A stretch of 64,000 nt of DNA, from the NCBI GenBank assembly GCA_017607445.1, contig JAEVHH010000004.1:2976001-3040000 (forward strand), in the 5' to 3' direction. A program made the position numbers and the translations under genes. Below, piece by piece: positions 1 to 10,935 of this stretch. The stretch is from Histoplasma ohiense (Eukaryota > Ascomycota > Eurotiomycetes > Onygenales > Ajellomycetaceae). The notes beneath the pieces were generated by a model. The model was not told where the DNA came from and did not search any database. It was given only the letters and a program-made list of their open reading frames with translations. Every line of letters starts with the position of its first letter. Positions within the stretch are counted from its first letter, which is position 1.

Positions 1-644
1 ATCGCAGCAAATAATGACTGTGCAGGATGGGGAAAGGCGGACGAACTCAATATGTTCTTCCGGCCTGTATACTCCAAGTCTGTCAGCTGTCACCTCAAAC
101 TCAGCGGTTGCGTATCCGATAGAGGTGAAGCTGAGAATCCAAACCAGGATCCGGATAGTTTCTGCTGGGAGTTTCGATATGGTTCCCACATCTAGGGCTT
201 GGGAGTAATCTCTCAACCTATTATTGTATTATAAGTTAGTTGATTTTCCACTGCGATGAAATATTAACGCGAGGGGAATAGGTAGTCAGTTACCAGTTCC
301 CAAAATATAGACGCTTAATCATGATGCCAGTCCATTTGTGTCCCTTGATGAAGGCGAGGGCCTTCACGGTGTCTTCGATATCTCCATGGCGCCAATTTCT
401 GCCCTCGACTACAGAAATCGAAGCGATGTCTGAGAGAACGGTTCAAAAGACTAGGTATCAGCTCTGATATGGGTGATGCAATGTCAAGCCTCCTCTCGCC
501 CACTGGCGCATGTTTGGGTTCACTGGCTAAACAAAAATAAAATGATGGAAACATACTCCCAGCCCCAAAGGCATGCACTTGTGAGGGAAGCAAAACAAGC
601 AAAATCGCTAGAATGAAAATGGCAGACGTTGTGCCTGAGCCCAT
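1..644 (-). CDS. het-C: HET-C family heterokaryon-incompatibility protein, N-terminal part (runs off left edge)
   Basis: The start is the ATG at 644-642. Exon 1 (644-557) encodes a hydrophobic signal peptide ending VHAFGAG and stops at a GTATGT donor. An exon at 408-294 gives EGRNWRHGDIEDTVKAL through KRLYFGNW, and after a TAG acceptor the exon 217-47 gives LRDYSQALDVG through ADRLGVYRPEEHI. These blocks are the N-terminal signature of the HET-C/Pin-C family (Pfam Het-C), large secreted or vacuolar glycine-rich proteins involved in Neurospora non-self recognition. Family members carry about eight more residues between FGAG and EGRNW; I could not place that micro-segment, so the exon 1/2 junction is uncertain. 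The donor after EEHI would be GTTCGT. The gene continues beyond base 1, so the C-terminal part is unseen. Function in this organism is inferred from the family only. Confidence 0.88.
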
Positions 645-1841
645 CGTGAAGATTGTCGATTGATCCCCTGCTCAAGTTGACGTTCGGTGGGGGAGTACAG
701 CTGAATCACGTTATTGTGGTAATATTTGATCTCTAGGATTAGTGGTATATGTTGGAGAGAGCTGGAAGCTGAGAAAGTGAAAGCGAATTCGATTGACTGA
801 TTGATATAGGCTTCCGATTCTGCAGTTGCTGAATGGCAAAACCTGTTGAAGTGTGCGAAATCGCGTCACAAAAGCCGGCTTCTTGAAAATATTCAAAACC
901 CCCCCAGCACAGCGCACCACCGCCACAGCTGGACCCCGCCATGAGATAACTTAGTGGGATAACTAGTGCCAGTGGATAAGGACAGTTCCATGATTCGTGG
1001 CTCAATCACCGTCCTTCAGCTGCGGTGGTCCTGCAGCTGGGCGCTACTCCGTACCTAAGGCTGATTATCGGCAGCAGCCTTGGGAGGCTTGAACAAGCCC
1101 AACCGAATCCGCCGGAAATTCCTAGCCAAAGTTTAGGGCGAGAACAGAATTCCAATTTGAGAAAGAAACTAGCTACATTGAAGAGAGGAGGTTATATCAA
1201 AAAACTCTTTGTTGGACACAAGGATGAGCTTCATCATCATCACCATCATCAAAAATCATGGTTCCAAAAAGTGAATCCGGGAGAGTCCAATCCGGAAGCT
1301 TTGACGACCTCTGCGAGAGATTCTCAATATGGGTGTTGGAACGGGAGGATGTTTAAGATTAACCAGACACATTGGGTCCCGGTTATTCTGGCTGATTGAT
1401 CGAAGGACGACTAACTAATGGAATAGAGTGATCATCTTCATAATTCTCCGAAGCGTGGTGTGCGCTTTCTTCTGCGCAAGTTGGCTGTCTGGAGTTTGCG
1501 CAGTCACTTAACAAGGCTGAAGATTGAACCTCACGACTTGATGACTCATCCGCCCCTCTGTTTCCCGCCGATTCTCAGTTTGTTGATATCAGTCGGTCAG
1601 AGCCGTAACACGCGCAATTCAACCATCCAGGCATGAAAGGCCTGTCGTTCCCCAAAGAATGAATGGGGTTGGCTCCGGGCAATGTGTCGGTTCGAATTAT
1701 TGGGCTGCATCCTATTGTTACGTCGCCGGTTTTGTAGGAGTGAGGAAGATCACTCTGCCGGGTTGTTCGCCTTGAATCCGCCCACGAGACGAATTTGCAA
1801 TTGACTAATATCTTATATTCTAGTAATCTACACTCGTCAGA
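645..1841. other. Divergent intergenic region between het-C and GCP4
   Basis: This holds the upstream regions of two divergently transcribed genes. A short CAT/CAC-rich run near 1231-1250 would read as a histidine stretch in a 124-codon open frame, but that frame opens at GTG and has no family match. I see no gene, RNA or repeat that I can support. Confidence 0.6.
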
Positions 1842-4226
1842 ATGCTCCATGAGATACTCCTCGCCTTGTCGGGTCATAGCTCTCCCCTGTTTGATCAAGA
1901 AGAAGGCAGCTCTTCCAAAGACGGTGTTCCGTTCCTCTCCCCCGCTGAGCACGCCCTGCTCCAGCCTATAGCGGAACTATGTCGCCTTCACACGCTGCTG
2001 CGCAAACATACATTGCAGATTTCCTCATCGCACCCTTCCACAATATGTCGGGCAGTGTCAACCAATATCTCCACGGACCAATTGGGCAAGTTCCAGAAAC
2101 AAATATTGGAGGTCGAGACAGCAGTCCTGGCCAATGACGCTCGGTATGTTGGTGGTCATGGGATTGTACCATTATCAACAATTCGCTCGGAATTTCTGCC
2201 ATGGGTGGGAAGGCTACGGTGGCTGTGGCAGATCGTACGGTTCATGTCTCCGATTTCGGGTGAGGAGAAAGGGATCTGCACTGGAGCCAGCTTGATTGAT
2301 CACCTTCGAAATGAGTCACATACTGGATATTTGGATCTCGAGGGAATGGCACTTCAACTGATAAATGCCGGAGAAACAGCGTTTATGCGCCAACTCTCAA
2401 TGTTCGTTCTGTACGGCCAGTTGCCCTCATTTGGCCGTGAAGATTTCTTTATCCAAGAGGATCCGTCGACGGTTGACGAGAAACGAAAAGGTGCGGCCGA
2501 CTTTACAATACGAGCAGATCTAATGCCAAACTTTGTGTCTTCGTCCACTGCCAACTCAATCTTATTCGTCGGCAAATCCTTGAATCATATACGAGCTCAA
2601 GGAAAGTTTTCTGCTGGCGATGAATCAATAGCATCGCTATCCAAGCTGACCCTGCACGGAAACTATCTCGATCATCTCTCTGCTCTTTCTTCACCGATAA
2701 CCCCTGTTGGCCTTAGTGGTGCAATATCCAAAATAAGGGTTTGCCTATCACAGACTGCCTTGTCACAACTTCTGCCACTACCAAAAATAGTAGAAATCCT
2801 TTCCTTGTTGCATGATTTCCTTCTGTTGGGACGTGGCGAATTCGCTATGGGATTGGTGAAATTTGCAGATAACCTTTCCAGAGGGAGGTATCGGAGGGCT
2901 AATCCATTGGGATTGGGGAAAGATAGTACCAATGTGTTAGAGAACCTCGCCGTTAAGGAAGGCGAAGTGACTGCGGTTTTGTCTCAAACTTGGTCGGAGC
3001 TGTATTCCTTGCAGAATGAAGAAGATCCTGTTGATGATGAACTTGACCTAGCCAGAGAGATTCTACACCTTTCCATCAAGGGCAAGTCCGGTACCAAACG
3101 GGCTTCTGCGAAAGAAGCGGCCGTTAGTAGCCCAATAATTGATATTTCTGACGTACCTTTCAACGATTTACTGTTTGGAACGCCCACCACGTTGTCTTTA
3201 AATGTTCAACCACCGCTAGATCTCTTTCTCTCTCAGGCTGATATGGGATTATACTCGAAAGTCCATTCTTACCTACTTGCCATTCGTCGAGGCCAAATTC
3301 ACTTGAGCAATCTATGGAAATTGTCATCTCTTCGAAGAACTTATCCGGCCCCTCCTCTGGCGAACAAACGTGGAGGCCAGGCAAGATGTCAATCAAACCG
3401 GGAACGGGCTCTTACCCGAGCTGCTGCAATTAGACCTGTCTGGATCACGGCAAGCAGAACACTTTTTATTTTGTCAGAGCTTACAGGCTATATGCACGGG
3501 GAGGTTTTATCGAACTCGTGGCAACATCTGAAGCAATGGCTTGACGAACTTCGACCAGTATCTATGCGTGACTCGCGACCAGGAACGGCAGCCTCCGCAG
3601 CTTCCCAGCGCGAAATTTCAGCTGCAACCTTTCAGCCAAGTAACCTAGATAAGCCCCAAAAAGAGAAAGAAAATCAGCGTCCGCAGCATGACCCAGAAAC
3701 GATCACGGCAGCCCACCGCGCGCACTTGATATCTATTATCCAATCCGTATTCCTAACAGATGTACCATTTACACGAACACTTCGCACTCTCCTGAACGCC
3801 ATTGACCATTTCATCGCCATGATCATCCGTCTCGAGACCGTACAGCAAAACCTAGACCTGGAAACCGACGAGGGCGTCGTGGATTCCCTAGCCGACTACG
3901 CTGCAGAAGACAAGAGAATAATGCATGACCTACGCCTAGCAAGGGCTGAGGTCGACAATAACGTGTCGGATCTCATTTCCCGACTGCGGGATATTGACGA
4001 TAATCGTCTTGGAGATGGCAAGCGACCGTTTGACCTGGGTCAAATTAATGTTGTTGCTAGTAATATAAATGGAGATGGGAGCATAAACATGTTTGGCGAG
4101 GGCGCCAGTGCATTCGTACCTTGGAAACCCGCTGGGGTGGATCAATTGCTGATGAAGTTGGACTTTTTCAGTTCAAGCCAGAAAAGCGATGTCGACGGAT
4201 TTGAATTCGAGACACCGTTAACTTGA
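1842..4226 (+). CDS. Gamma-tubulin complex component 4 (GCP4, Spc97/Spc98 family)
   Basis: An intronless 794-codon frame. It opens MLHEILLALSGHSSPLF, close to the conserved GCP4 start (M-x-HE-x-LLALSG-x-P), so the ATG at 1842 is well supported. The GRIP1-like N-terminal half (roughly 1-330) and the C-terminal gamma-tubulin-binding half (roughly 330-794) are both present. It is longer than animal GCP4 (about 670 aa), mainly through a polar low-complexity insert around residues 560-615. GCP4 joins GCP5/6 in the large gamma-tubulin ring complex that seeds microtubules at spindle pole bodies; filamentous ascomycetes keep it whereas budding yeast has lost it. The gene is convergent with the MFS transporter downstream. 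Confidence 0.9.
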   Translation: MLHEILLALSGHSSPLFDQEEGSSSKDGVPFLSPAEHALLQPIAELCRLHTLLRKHTLQISSSHPSTICRAVSTNISTDQLGKFQKQILEVETAVLANDARYVGGHGIVPLSTIRSEFLPWVGRLRWLWQIVRFMSPISGEEKGICTGASLIDHLRNESHTGYLDLEGMALQLINAGETAFMRQLSMFVLYGQLPSFGREDFFIQEDPSTVDEKRKGAADFTIRADLMPNFVSSSTANSILFVGKSLNHIRAQGKFSAGDESIASLSKLTLHGNYLDHLSALSSPITPVGLSGAISKIRVCLSQTALSQLLPLPKIVEILSLLHDFLLLGRGEFAMGLVKFADNLSRGRYRRANPLGLGKDSTNVLENLAVKEGEVTAVLSQTWSELYSLQNEEDPVDDELDLAREILHLSIKGKSGTKRASAKEAAVSSPIIDISDVPFNDLLFGTPTTLSLNVQPPLDLFLSQADMGLYSKVHSYLLAIRRGQIHLSNLWKLSSLRRTYPAPPLANKRGGQARCQSNRERALTRAAAIRPVWITASRTLFILSELTGYMHGEVLSNSWQHLKQWLDELRPVSMRDSRPGTAASAASQREISAATFQPSNLDKPQKEKENQRPQHDPETITAAHRAHLISIIQSVFLTDVPFTRTLRTLLNAIDHFIAMIIRLETVQQNLDLETDEGVVDSLADYAAEDKRIMHDLRLARAEVDNNVSDLISRLRDIDDNRLGDGKRPFDLGQINVVASNINGDGSINMFGEGASAFVPWKPAGVDQLLMKLDFFSSSQKSDVDGFEFETPLT

Positions 4227-4793
4227 GAGAACCTTGTTGTTACGGCTTGGGGCTGAGTTGTCGCTGTGTGATCATGAAAGAAAGGTTGCATGATTATATC
4301 CTGCCGCCTTCCTCCTTCACATTTCACTGTTCTTATGTTCTTTACGATTATGAGCTTAACGTATGTGGCGTTTGCATTTTATTCGGGGTTTAGATTCGGA
4401 ATCTCCCTAGACAAAATAGTTGGTAGAATTATCTATCGCATAGCTTGAGAATCACGGATAGGGGAAGATATTGAAACCTTAATTAATACTGCCACCTGCT
4501 CTACCACCCTCAAAAAGAAGAACCCTAAAACTTTCGACTATTAATGATGCAACTATCTACCCAGCGTCAGCTTTCATTTTGGGATGCCGCGCTCTGTCCT
4601 TTCAAAGGATTTTGCATGAAGTTTTGCCAAAAGACGGCAGTCTTCAGGTATGAACATCACAAATTACGCGCTATTATATATATACTGATGCAATCTAATC
4701 TAACAAGATGAAATCTCAAAACCATGCCTCAAAATACCTCAGCCACCTAGCCAATCAAATAATATATATATAACAAGCAGGGATCTCTGCAGA
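4227..4793. other. Convergent intergenic region (3' ends of GCP4 and MFS gene)
   Basis: AT-rich, with TATATA-type runs near 4673-4682 and 4763-4773. It presumably holds both 3' UTRs. No coding or RNA signal was seen. Confidence 0.6.
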
Positions 4794-6877
4794 TCACACG
4801 ATATACATGAATTGGCCGTCATTGATGTTTTTCTCCCTTACAGCCCTCGACAAGCCAGCTGAACCCGAACCTGAGCCAGAGGCAGAGTTAAAGCCAGAGC
4901 CACGTCCCATCAACCCTGCAGCCTCCCCTTCAACCATTTCAATCTCATCGACATGCACATGTGCATCCACCGCGCCCGCACCCTTTCGCGCTCTCTCATT
5001 CTCCCTCTGCAGCAGCACTCTCAGCACCAGCGCCAACGCCGCCACCAACAGCATGAACAATGCACAGATGGCCATGCCCCGTACATACCACGGCCCGTCT
5101 GCGCGCGGATACAGCCTCGTGCCAACAAGCGGCCCGCACTGGCCAATGATATTCAGGATTGCCATGCCGGTTCCCTTGGCTTCTTTCGCGAGCTGGTTGT
5201 CCATTGTCCACGTGACGATTATGGTGATGGAAGAGAAGAATCCCGCCGTAGCGGGGTAGATGGCTATGTATCGAATGAGGATTTGGAGGGTGGAGGAAAG
5301 ATGGGAGTGGAAGTGGCCTGCGAGGGCGATGGTTAGGTAAGCGGTGGCGCTGATGAGAGCGTGGGTTATTAAATAGGGACTGCGGGAACGGTGTCGGTCA
5401 GAAAGCGAGCCGGTGAGGAGTACGACTACAAATGAAAGTATGTACGGCGGGGCGGACAGGGCTTGGGAAGTTAGGGCGGAGTAGCCCATGCTGTTGTTTG
5501 ATGAGGGTGGTTAGTTGCTGAATGCTCCTGGATACAGTTGTTGCAAGTGGGAGAGACGAACTCCTTCATAATTGTGGGGAGGAAGACTGGCATTGAACTG
5601 AATGCGACATTGCAGCTGAAGAACATAAACTGGAGGAGCATGGGAATGTGTTAGTGAATCAGTAGAAGCAGTATTGTTAGCAAATGAGGCAACCTAGAAC
5701 TTACCGCAGTGAGATACGACTTGGGATCGCGCAGTGTCCCGCCGATATCACTCCACTTAAACCGACGTTTTCGGAGTTTTTCTCTATCGCTCATTTTCAA
5801 GCGCATCTTTGCAACTTTCCTCTCTCGAGGCGTGAGATACCGAGCTTTACTAGGGCTATCGGGGACATAAATCCACGCGAATACGGCAACAACTACACTT
5901 GGAAATCCCTCGAAGAGCAACAATGCGCGCCATGGAGCGACGGGCCCATGTTCGCTTAGCTTCACAATAGCCCATGCTAGGGTGCTGGCGAAGGAAGTTG
6001 CAAGCGGCGCAGCGGATATAAACATGCCAGTGCGATAAGCCAGTTCCTCGCGTTTATAGAAAAATGACAGGAAGAACGGAAGGCCTGGGCCAAAGGCAGC
6101 TTCAGCAATGCCAAGGAGCGCCCTTAGAAGCACAAGGGCCCAGAATGAGGAGACGAGAGATTGGCATGCGGCAATAAGACCCCAGGAGAAGCAGCAAATG
6201 GAGATATAGACATGTGCAGGGACGACTGTATACATAAGTGTCATCCATTCAAAACAAATATATGTGATATAAAACGACGTGAGAATCCATTCAAATTGCG
6301 GAGACCCCAGTTTCAGAGCTTTTTCCATTCCTGCGATCCTAGCGTTTCCGATATCTAGAAGGCACATTAGACCTTAGAAGATGTGATGCTTAAAAGACCA
6401 AGACGAGAACTCACTGGATCGATCAACAAAGGACAGCATATACAATAGTGCCATAAACATGGTCAATCGCAGATCGAACTTCTTGACCACCCGCCTTTCT
6501 TCTTCAAGAGTATAACTCTTTAAGGTAGGTTCATCTGTATAGCTACATGCTTCCGCTTCTTTCGGCGTGCAATCTTCGCTATTATCACTCATCTCACTCC
6601 CGTAGGCACGGTGCTCTATTTTTCGAGACTCTGCGAGACTTTCATTATGCCGGTCGCTATGGAAATTGGTTTGAAGTCTCCCTAGTTCGGAAAGATGCTG
6701 TTCCCGGTGAGAGGAGTGAGCATTCCCCTCTCTCGACCCCGAACTTCCATCTTCTGGAGTTAACAGGAAGTTCGAATGACTCGAGGAGTTTGTGGACGAA
6801 GTATCCCCAACAATCGAAGAGGAGGTTGTATTTATGAAACCGGAAGGAATAGAGGAGCGGTTTTCAAGGTTCAGCAT
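4794..6877 (-). CDS. MFS transporter, anion:cation symporter (allantoate/nicotinate permease-like) family
   Basis: Four exons: 6877-6415, 6354-5705, 5629-5562, 5490-4794, giving 625 aa. The polar N-terminal tail (about 130 residues, Ser/Glu-rich) precedes FDLRLTMFMALLYMLSFVDRSN|IGNARIAGM, the typical TM1/loop of the fungal ACS family (TC 2.A.1.14; TNA1, DAL5 relatives), where the splice joins S and N. About 12 membrane segments follow, with a cytoplasmic middle loop rich in Lys/Arg and a C-terminal motif MGYSALTSQALSAPPY shared with the family. The third intron starts GTTCGT. The acidic/Ser-Gly tail (after about residue 560) is unusual but plausible. Substrate is unknown: related proteins carry nicotinate, allantoate, pantothenate or other organic anions. 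It shares an upstream region with the divergent AIM9-like gene. Confidence 0.88.
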
Positions 6878-7263
6878 GGTAGTGACATTCTATGGAGTTG
6901 CAGGGCGCCGGGAATAGCCAACCGTGCTGAAAGGTTCCCACTTCATGGGATAGATGGGCCCGAAATATTTAGTTTACTCATAAGGTTAAAACCAACAAAC
7001 TGCCCCAAGGTCTAGAGGAATCCACAAACATTTGTTCGCATGGCAGAGATGCAAAGAAATTGAGATCTCCTTGTGCTTTGCTACTGATCCAGATCACGTG
7101 AATTAACCAGTCTCAAGGTTTTAACTATCCAATCAACTTGTGACCCACCATGTTTTGACGCGAGCTAACCTTGGGACATCGTTGGCTTACCATGATGAAG
7201 GGCCAAAGTGACATTCATCTGCAAAGTTGCTCGACAACGCGGGGTTGAGGGTCGAGACAGGAA
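6878..7263. promoter_or_regulatory. Shared divergent upstream region of MFS and AIM9-like genes, with one CACGTG box
   Basis: 386 bp between the two start codons. A palindromic TCACGTGA sits at 7094-7101. CACGTG is the core recognised by bHLH factors such as Cbf1/CpcA-independent E-box binders in fungi; which factor acts here is unknown. Confidence 0.4.
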
Positions 7264-9123
7264 ATGTGGAAGCGGCCAGCAATTTGTTTACCCAAGCTTG
7301 CTGGTGGTTTTCGGGCTTTATTTCCAAACACCAGACGAACCTCTCGTCCAGCATTGCTCCCTCAAGAGCGATCCATAAGCCATTCCAGTTCGTTTTCGCC
7401 TTTGCTGTCCAGCAGCTGTCCTTTGGTTGATGAATGCTAATATATGGCATTTTTAACGTAGTTGACCATGACGACCTTTTCAGGTATTCTTCAGGCAGGT
7501 GGCTGGTGGATGAGAAACAACAACTAGAGCAACGCTTTGTGAAATTCAATGTTGAACGCCTTTGCCGCGAAGCGGTCTCCTTGTTCAGGAATGCAACAAA
7601 ATGTGTGCGTGTGGCTAAGGTAGAGGGGAACTTCAACAAAGCGTTCCTCCTCACAATGGACGATGGCAGCGAAGTTATCGCAAAGCTTCCATGTCGAAAT
7701 GCGGGTACGCGCTCGCTGATAACAGCGTCAGAGGTGGCTACTTTGCGGTTTTGTACGTCTTGTGTGCTCGCTGTTCTATGATTCTTGAAACTAACATTCT
7801 CATCTTCAGTGAAATCTCGTACCTCGATACATGTTCCGGAAGTATTCGCCTGGAGTTCAGACCCGGAAAACCCAATAGGCTCGGAATATATTCTTATGGA
7901 GAAGATCCAAGGTGTTGCACTGTCTGAAAAATGGGGGACAATGAATCTGCTGGAACGCTACAAAGTAATTGACCAAATCGTTGAAATGGAAAAGGAACTG
8001 GGAAGCCTGGAGTTTCCTGCTTTCGGAAGCATGTATCTACGAGATTCTTTACCTCCTGAATGTCGTCATTACCCGCTCCCTTTGGATTTAGATCCTAACG
8101 GATTGTATTGCCTCGGGCCGTCATGTAATCAACAAAGGTGGGATAATGACCGCGCCAAAATGTCTGGTCCATGTGAGTTACGTTCCCTCCTTCATACCTC
8201 GATATCTTTTGTGACTTTTTGAAGGGCCGTCTTTTTTGGAGTTTGCACTCTCTATTCCACGGCGGGAATTGGATTCCATTGGTGACCCGAAATCCGAATT
8301 ACATCGTGTTGATCGATTTGGCGAGAGGCCATCTTTGAAGGAGTATAAGCTCCTTTTGCAAAAGGCGATAGATATCCTGCCTATTCTATCACGCGATCCG
8401 CGTGTGGTAGAGGTGGCAGGACCTACCTTATGGCATACTGATTTGCATTTGGGAAATATTTTCGTTTCCCCTGACGACCCTACTATTATTTTGGGAATAA
8501 TTGATTGGCAATCATCTCAAGTCGGCCCTTTGTTCATCCAAGCTCGATTTCCAGAGTTCCTTAAGCCGCCGAAGCATTACTATCCCGGCACTAAATTACC
8601 CACATTACCGGATAATTTTGATGACCTAGATTCGGAGCAAAAGGAACAAGCTACTAAGGAAAATGTTTTGGCATCGCAGTCCAAGTACTACGAGATGTCC
8701 AGTCTGGCGAACAATAAACGGGTGTACGATGCTTTGAAGCTTGACCGCAGGATATGGGAACCCTTCACATGTTGCCGGCGGTTCTCCAATGGCAGCATAG
8801 TTCCGCTACGTAACTCTATGATACGCATTTCACAGGATTGGACTCTGCTTGGCCTTCCCGGTAACTGTCCTTTCTCGTTTACTGAAGAGGAGTTAAGAAG
8901 GCATAATGAGCAGGCGGTGCAGTACCAAGACATGCTCTACTTGTGGGATATTGTGAAGACCCAACTCTCTACTGATGACTCCGGCTGGGTCCCAGTGGAG
9001 CGATGGAAGAAAACAAATGAGATAAATAGAAGTCTCTTTGACATGTATGTCGAAACTATGAGTGAAGGGCTATCACTAGATGCGGCATTGAAAAAATGGC
9101 CATTTCCGCCTAATGATCTTTGA
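7264..9123 (+). CDS. AIM9-like mitochondrial phosphotransferase (APH/protein-kinase-fold) protein
   Basis: Exons 7264-7387, 7462-7752, 7810-8172 and 8225-9123 give 558 aa. Exon 1 opens MWKRPAICLPKLAGGF and continues with an Arg/Ser-rich, acid-poor stretch, a clear mitochondrial presequence. A GTTCGT donor with GCTAAT branch site and GTAG acceptor joins it to IDHDDLFRYSSGRWL, the conserved start of fungal AIM9-type proteins. The APH fold follows: lysine in VIAKLP, catalytic loop HTDLHLGN (H330, D332, N337) and metal-binding D353 in GIIDWQSS. Yeast AIM9 is mitochondrial and affects mitochondrial inheritance; no substrate is known. If the first exon were rejected, the next ATG in frame is 7434, which would give a protein without the presequence and with intron sequence translated. 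Kinase activity itself is inferred from the motifs. Confidence 0.85.
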
Positions 9124-9141
9124 GCAACTTTTGCAGCGTAT

Positions 9142-9556
9142 TCAAAGGTTCTTCTTTGCCTTTTCAATCAGTTCCAACACCACACGCTTTCCTTCCTCTG
9201 GTTTTTCTTCTTCTGATTTATTCCTTTTGACCTGGGCTGTTGCGAGCTTCCCGTGCGGATTCTTCTTCAGCCAATCTTTGAGTCCTTCGCTCCTTGCCTG
9301 ACTGTTCACCTGAAGATACACGTTGTAGTATCCTGGGTTATCCTTGACCTCTTCCCCGATGTCGATACGGCACTGGTACTCTTCATCGTTCTTGCTAGTC
9401 CTTGATGGTGGAAGTCTACTACCGGCTGCCGCTTCTTTGAACTGAACAACTTGGCAAGCTGCTTCGAATTATTCGAGACTTTCTCACCGAATGCTTTGAG
9501 GGCCCGTGACATGCTGTAGCATTTGATTCCTTTAAGTTGAGGTTAATGACTACCAT
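9142..9556 (-). CDS. Unknown small protein (122 aa), two exons
   Basis: Exon 1, 9556-9488, opens MVVINLNLKESNATACHG. A 46-nt intron (GTGAGA..CAG, 9487-9442) joins it in phase 0 to exon 2, 9441-9142, which ends IEKAKKNL before TGA. The predicted protein is hydrophilic, with a middle block EEYQCRIDIGEEVKDNPGYY and a charged Lys/Glu-rich tail; there is no signal peptide or membrane segment. I do not recognise the family. Support is the uninterrupted 100-codon second exon in protein-like composition plus exact splice signals, not homology. A single-frame reading instead yields a 68-codon frame that shifts away from the coding frame at the intron. Its stop codon lies 18 bp from the stop of the AIM9-like gene, so the two transcripts must overlap tail to tail. 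Confidence 0.5.
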
Positions 9557-10935
9557 TGGTGTCAGCTTGGTGTCAGTTCGAAATCACTTACTTCTTAATA
9601 ATACTAGATTTCTAGTCTCGCCGCGGTTTATGGGTCTAAATATGAATAAATGACTCGGTTAGGTTGGTTGACTTTCCCTTACAAATGGCAATCTGAAGAG
9701 CACCTTAATACATTTATTGCTATCAGACCTATCCGGTAGACATCATTCCTTTAAAGCAAATTCCAAATCAGACCAACAATGCGGGGCAATGCCGCACAGT
9801 CCTGATGTGGCTATATTGGTTGACAACAGCATTACAAACTGACATGTTGAAGGCGTGGAAATACGGTTCTCTGTCGTTATCATCTAAGTTGAACATTTAA
9901 ATTGGGATGAACAATTATCTTTCGTGCGAGCTAGAAAGAATCGATGTATTTGTTTCTCTATTGGAAAGGGGTCGCCAGAGTGTCTAACATGTAACTAGCC
10001 TGAACATTGTTAAAGCTGGCTTTCTTTCCGAAATTTTAGGCTCTCAACCCTATCCCGCTAGAACATTCAGTGCACAACCGTATATTCCTGGCACTCCCAG
10101 TCCTCCTCTGGCGCATCCATCAGGAGAAAACTTCTGCGCACAGGGCTGGTGAGGACTTGGCTTCACTTGACACTGCAGCCCAAACATTTAGCTGATTTTA
10201 TTTCCAGGCATGCGTCTGCCAGGTGTGAAATCTGTATGTGGCGAAACTGGGTCAAACTTGCACTTTCTATGACAGATAACTCTATTTGTTTAGGCATAAC
10301 TAACTGGTGAGTTAATCGTGACTGGGCCTCATGTTTGACGGACAACTAACTGCGTGTTTTGAGTAATGTCAGAACAGCCTAGGATATATCCAAAGGAGTA
10401 AGGGTATTCATGAAGAGAACGATAGCCTGCATCGGACGCTCCTAGATAAAATCATAAGAACAAAAAAAAGGCAAAAAAGGTAGAAAAAGGGACGGCCGAT
10501 AATCCGATGTTGAGAGCATAGCGAGATTTTGAGCTGTTCGATTTTAGCAGTTATAGAACGACACAACTATTAGTTAGGAACCAAAATTTAGTCAGATACC
10601 GTTTGAAGAGCTGATTGGTCTCTTTGGAACGCTATCTCAGATCAGTCGATCCTAGATAATAGCAGTATATTTCAACGTTGACCCAACTGCCCGGACAAAA
10701 ATGTCATCATCATACAGGAAAATATCGAAAGCTTAATACCAATAACGGGGTTTGCACGCGATTCTCATGTTGAAGGGGGGTGAAAAAAACCCAGGGAATT
10801 AGGTAAATCGTACCACCAACAACACTGTAGTGAATACATCGCTTCTACAGACTCCATTCTGCTTTTCCTGATCGACATGACAGCCAGACACCATCTGTTC
10901 TTGAACTTGTGCTCTTGTTGGCTTTGTCGCCCATC
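9557..10935. other. Gene-poor intergenic stretch
   Basis: 1.4 kb, AT-rich, without an open frame over about 65 codons on either strand apart from the start of the downstream gene. No repeat boundaries were recognised. Confidence 0.5.

Noticed and set aside
1025..1399. 124-codon plus-strand frame with a histidine run
   Set aside because: Opens at GTG, has no family resemblance and lies in the divergent promoter; the His run comes from a short CAT/CAC repeat.
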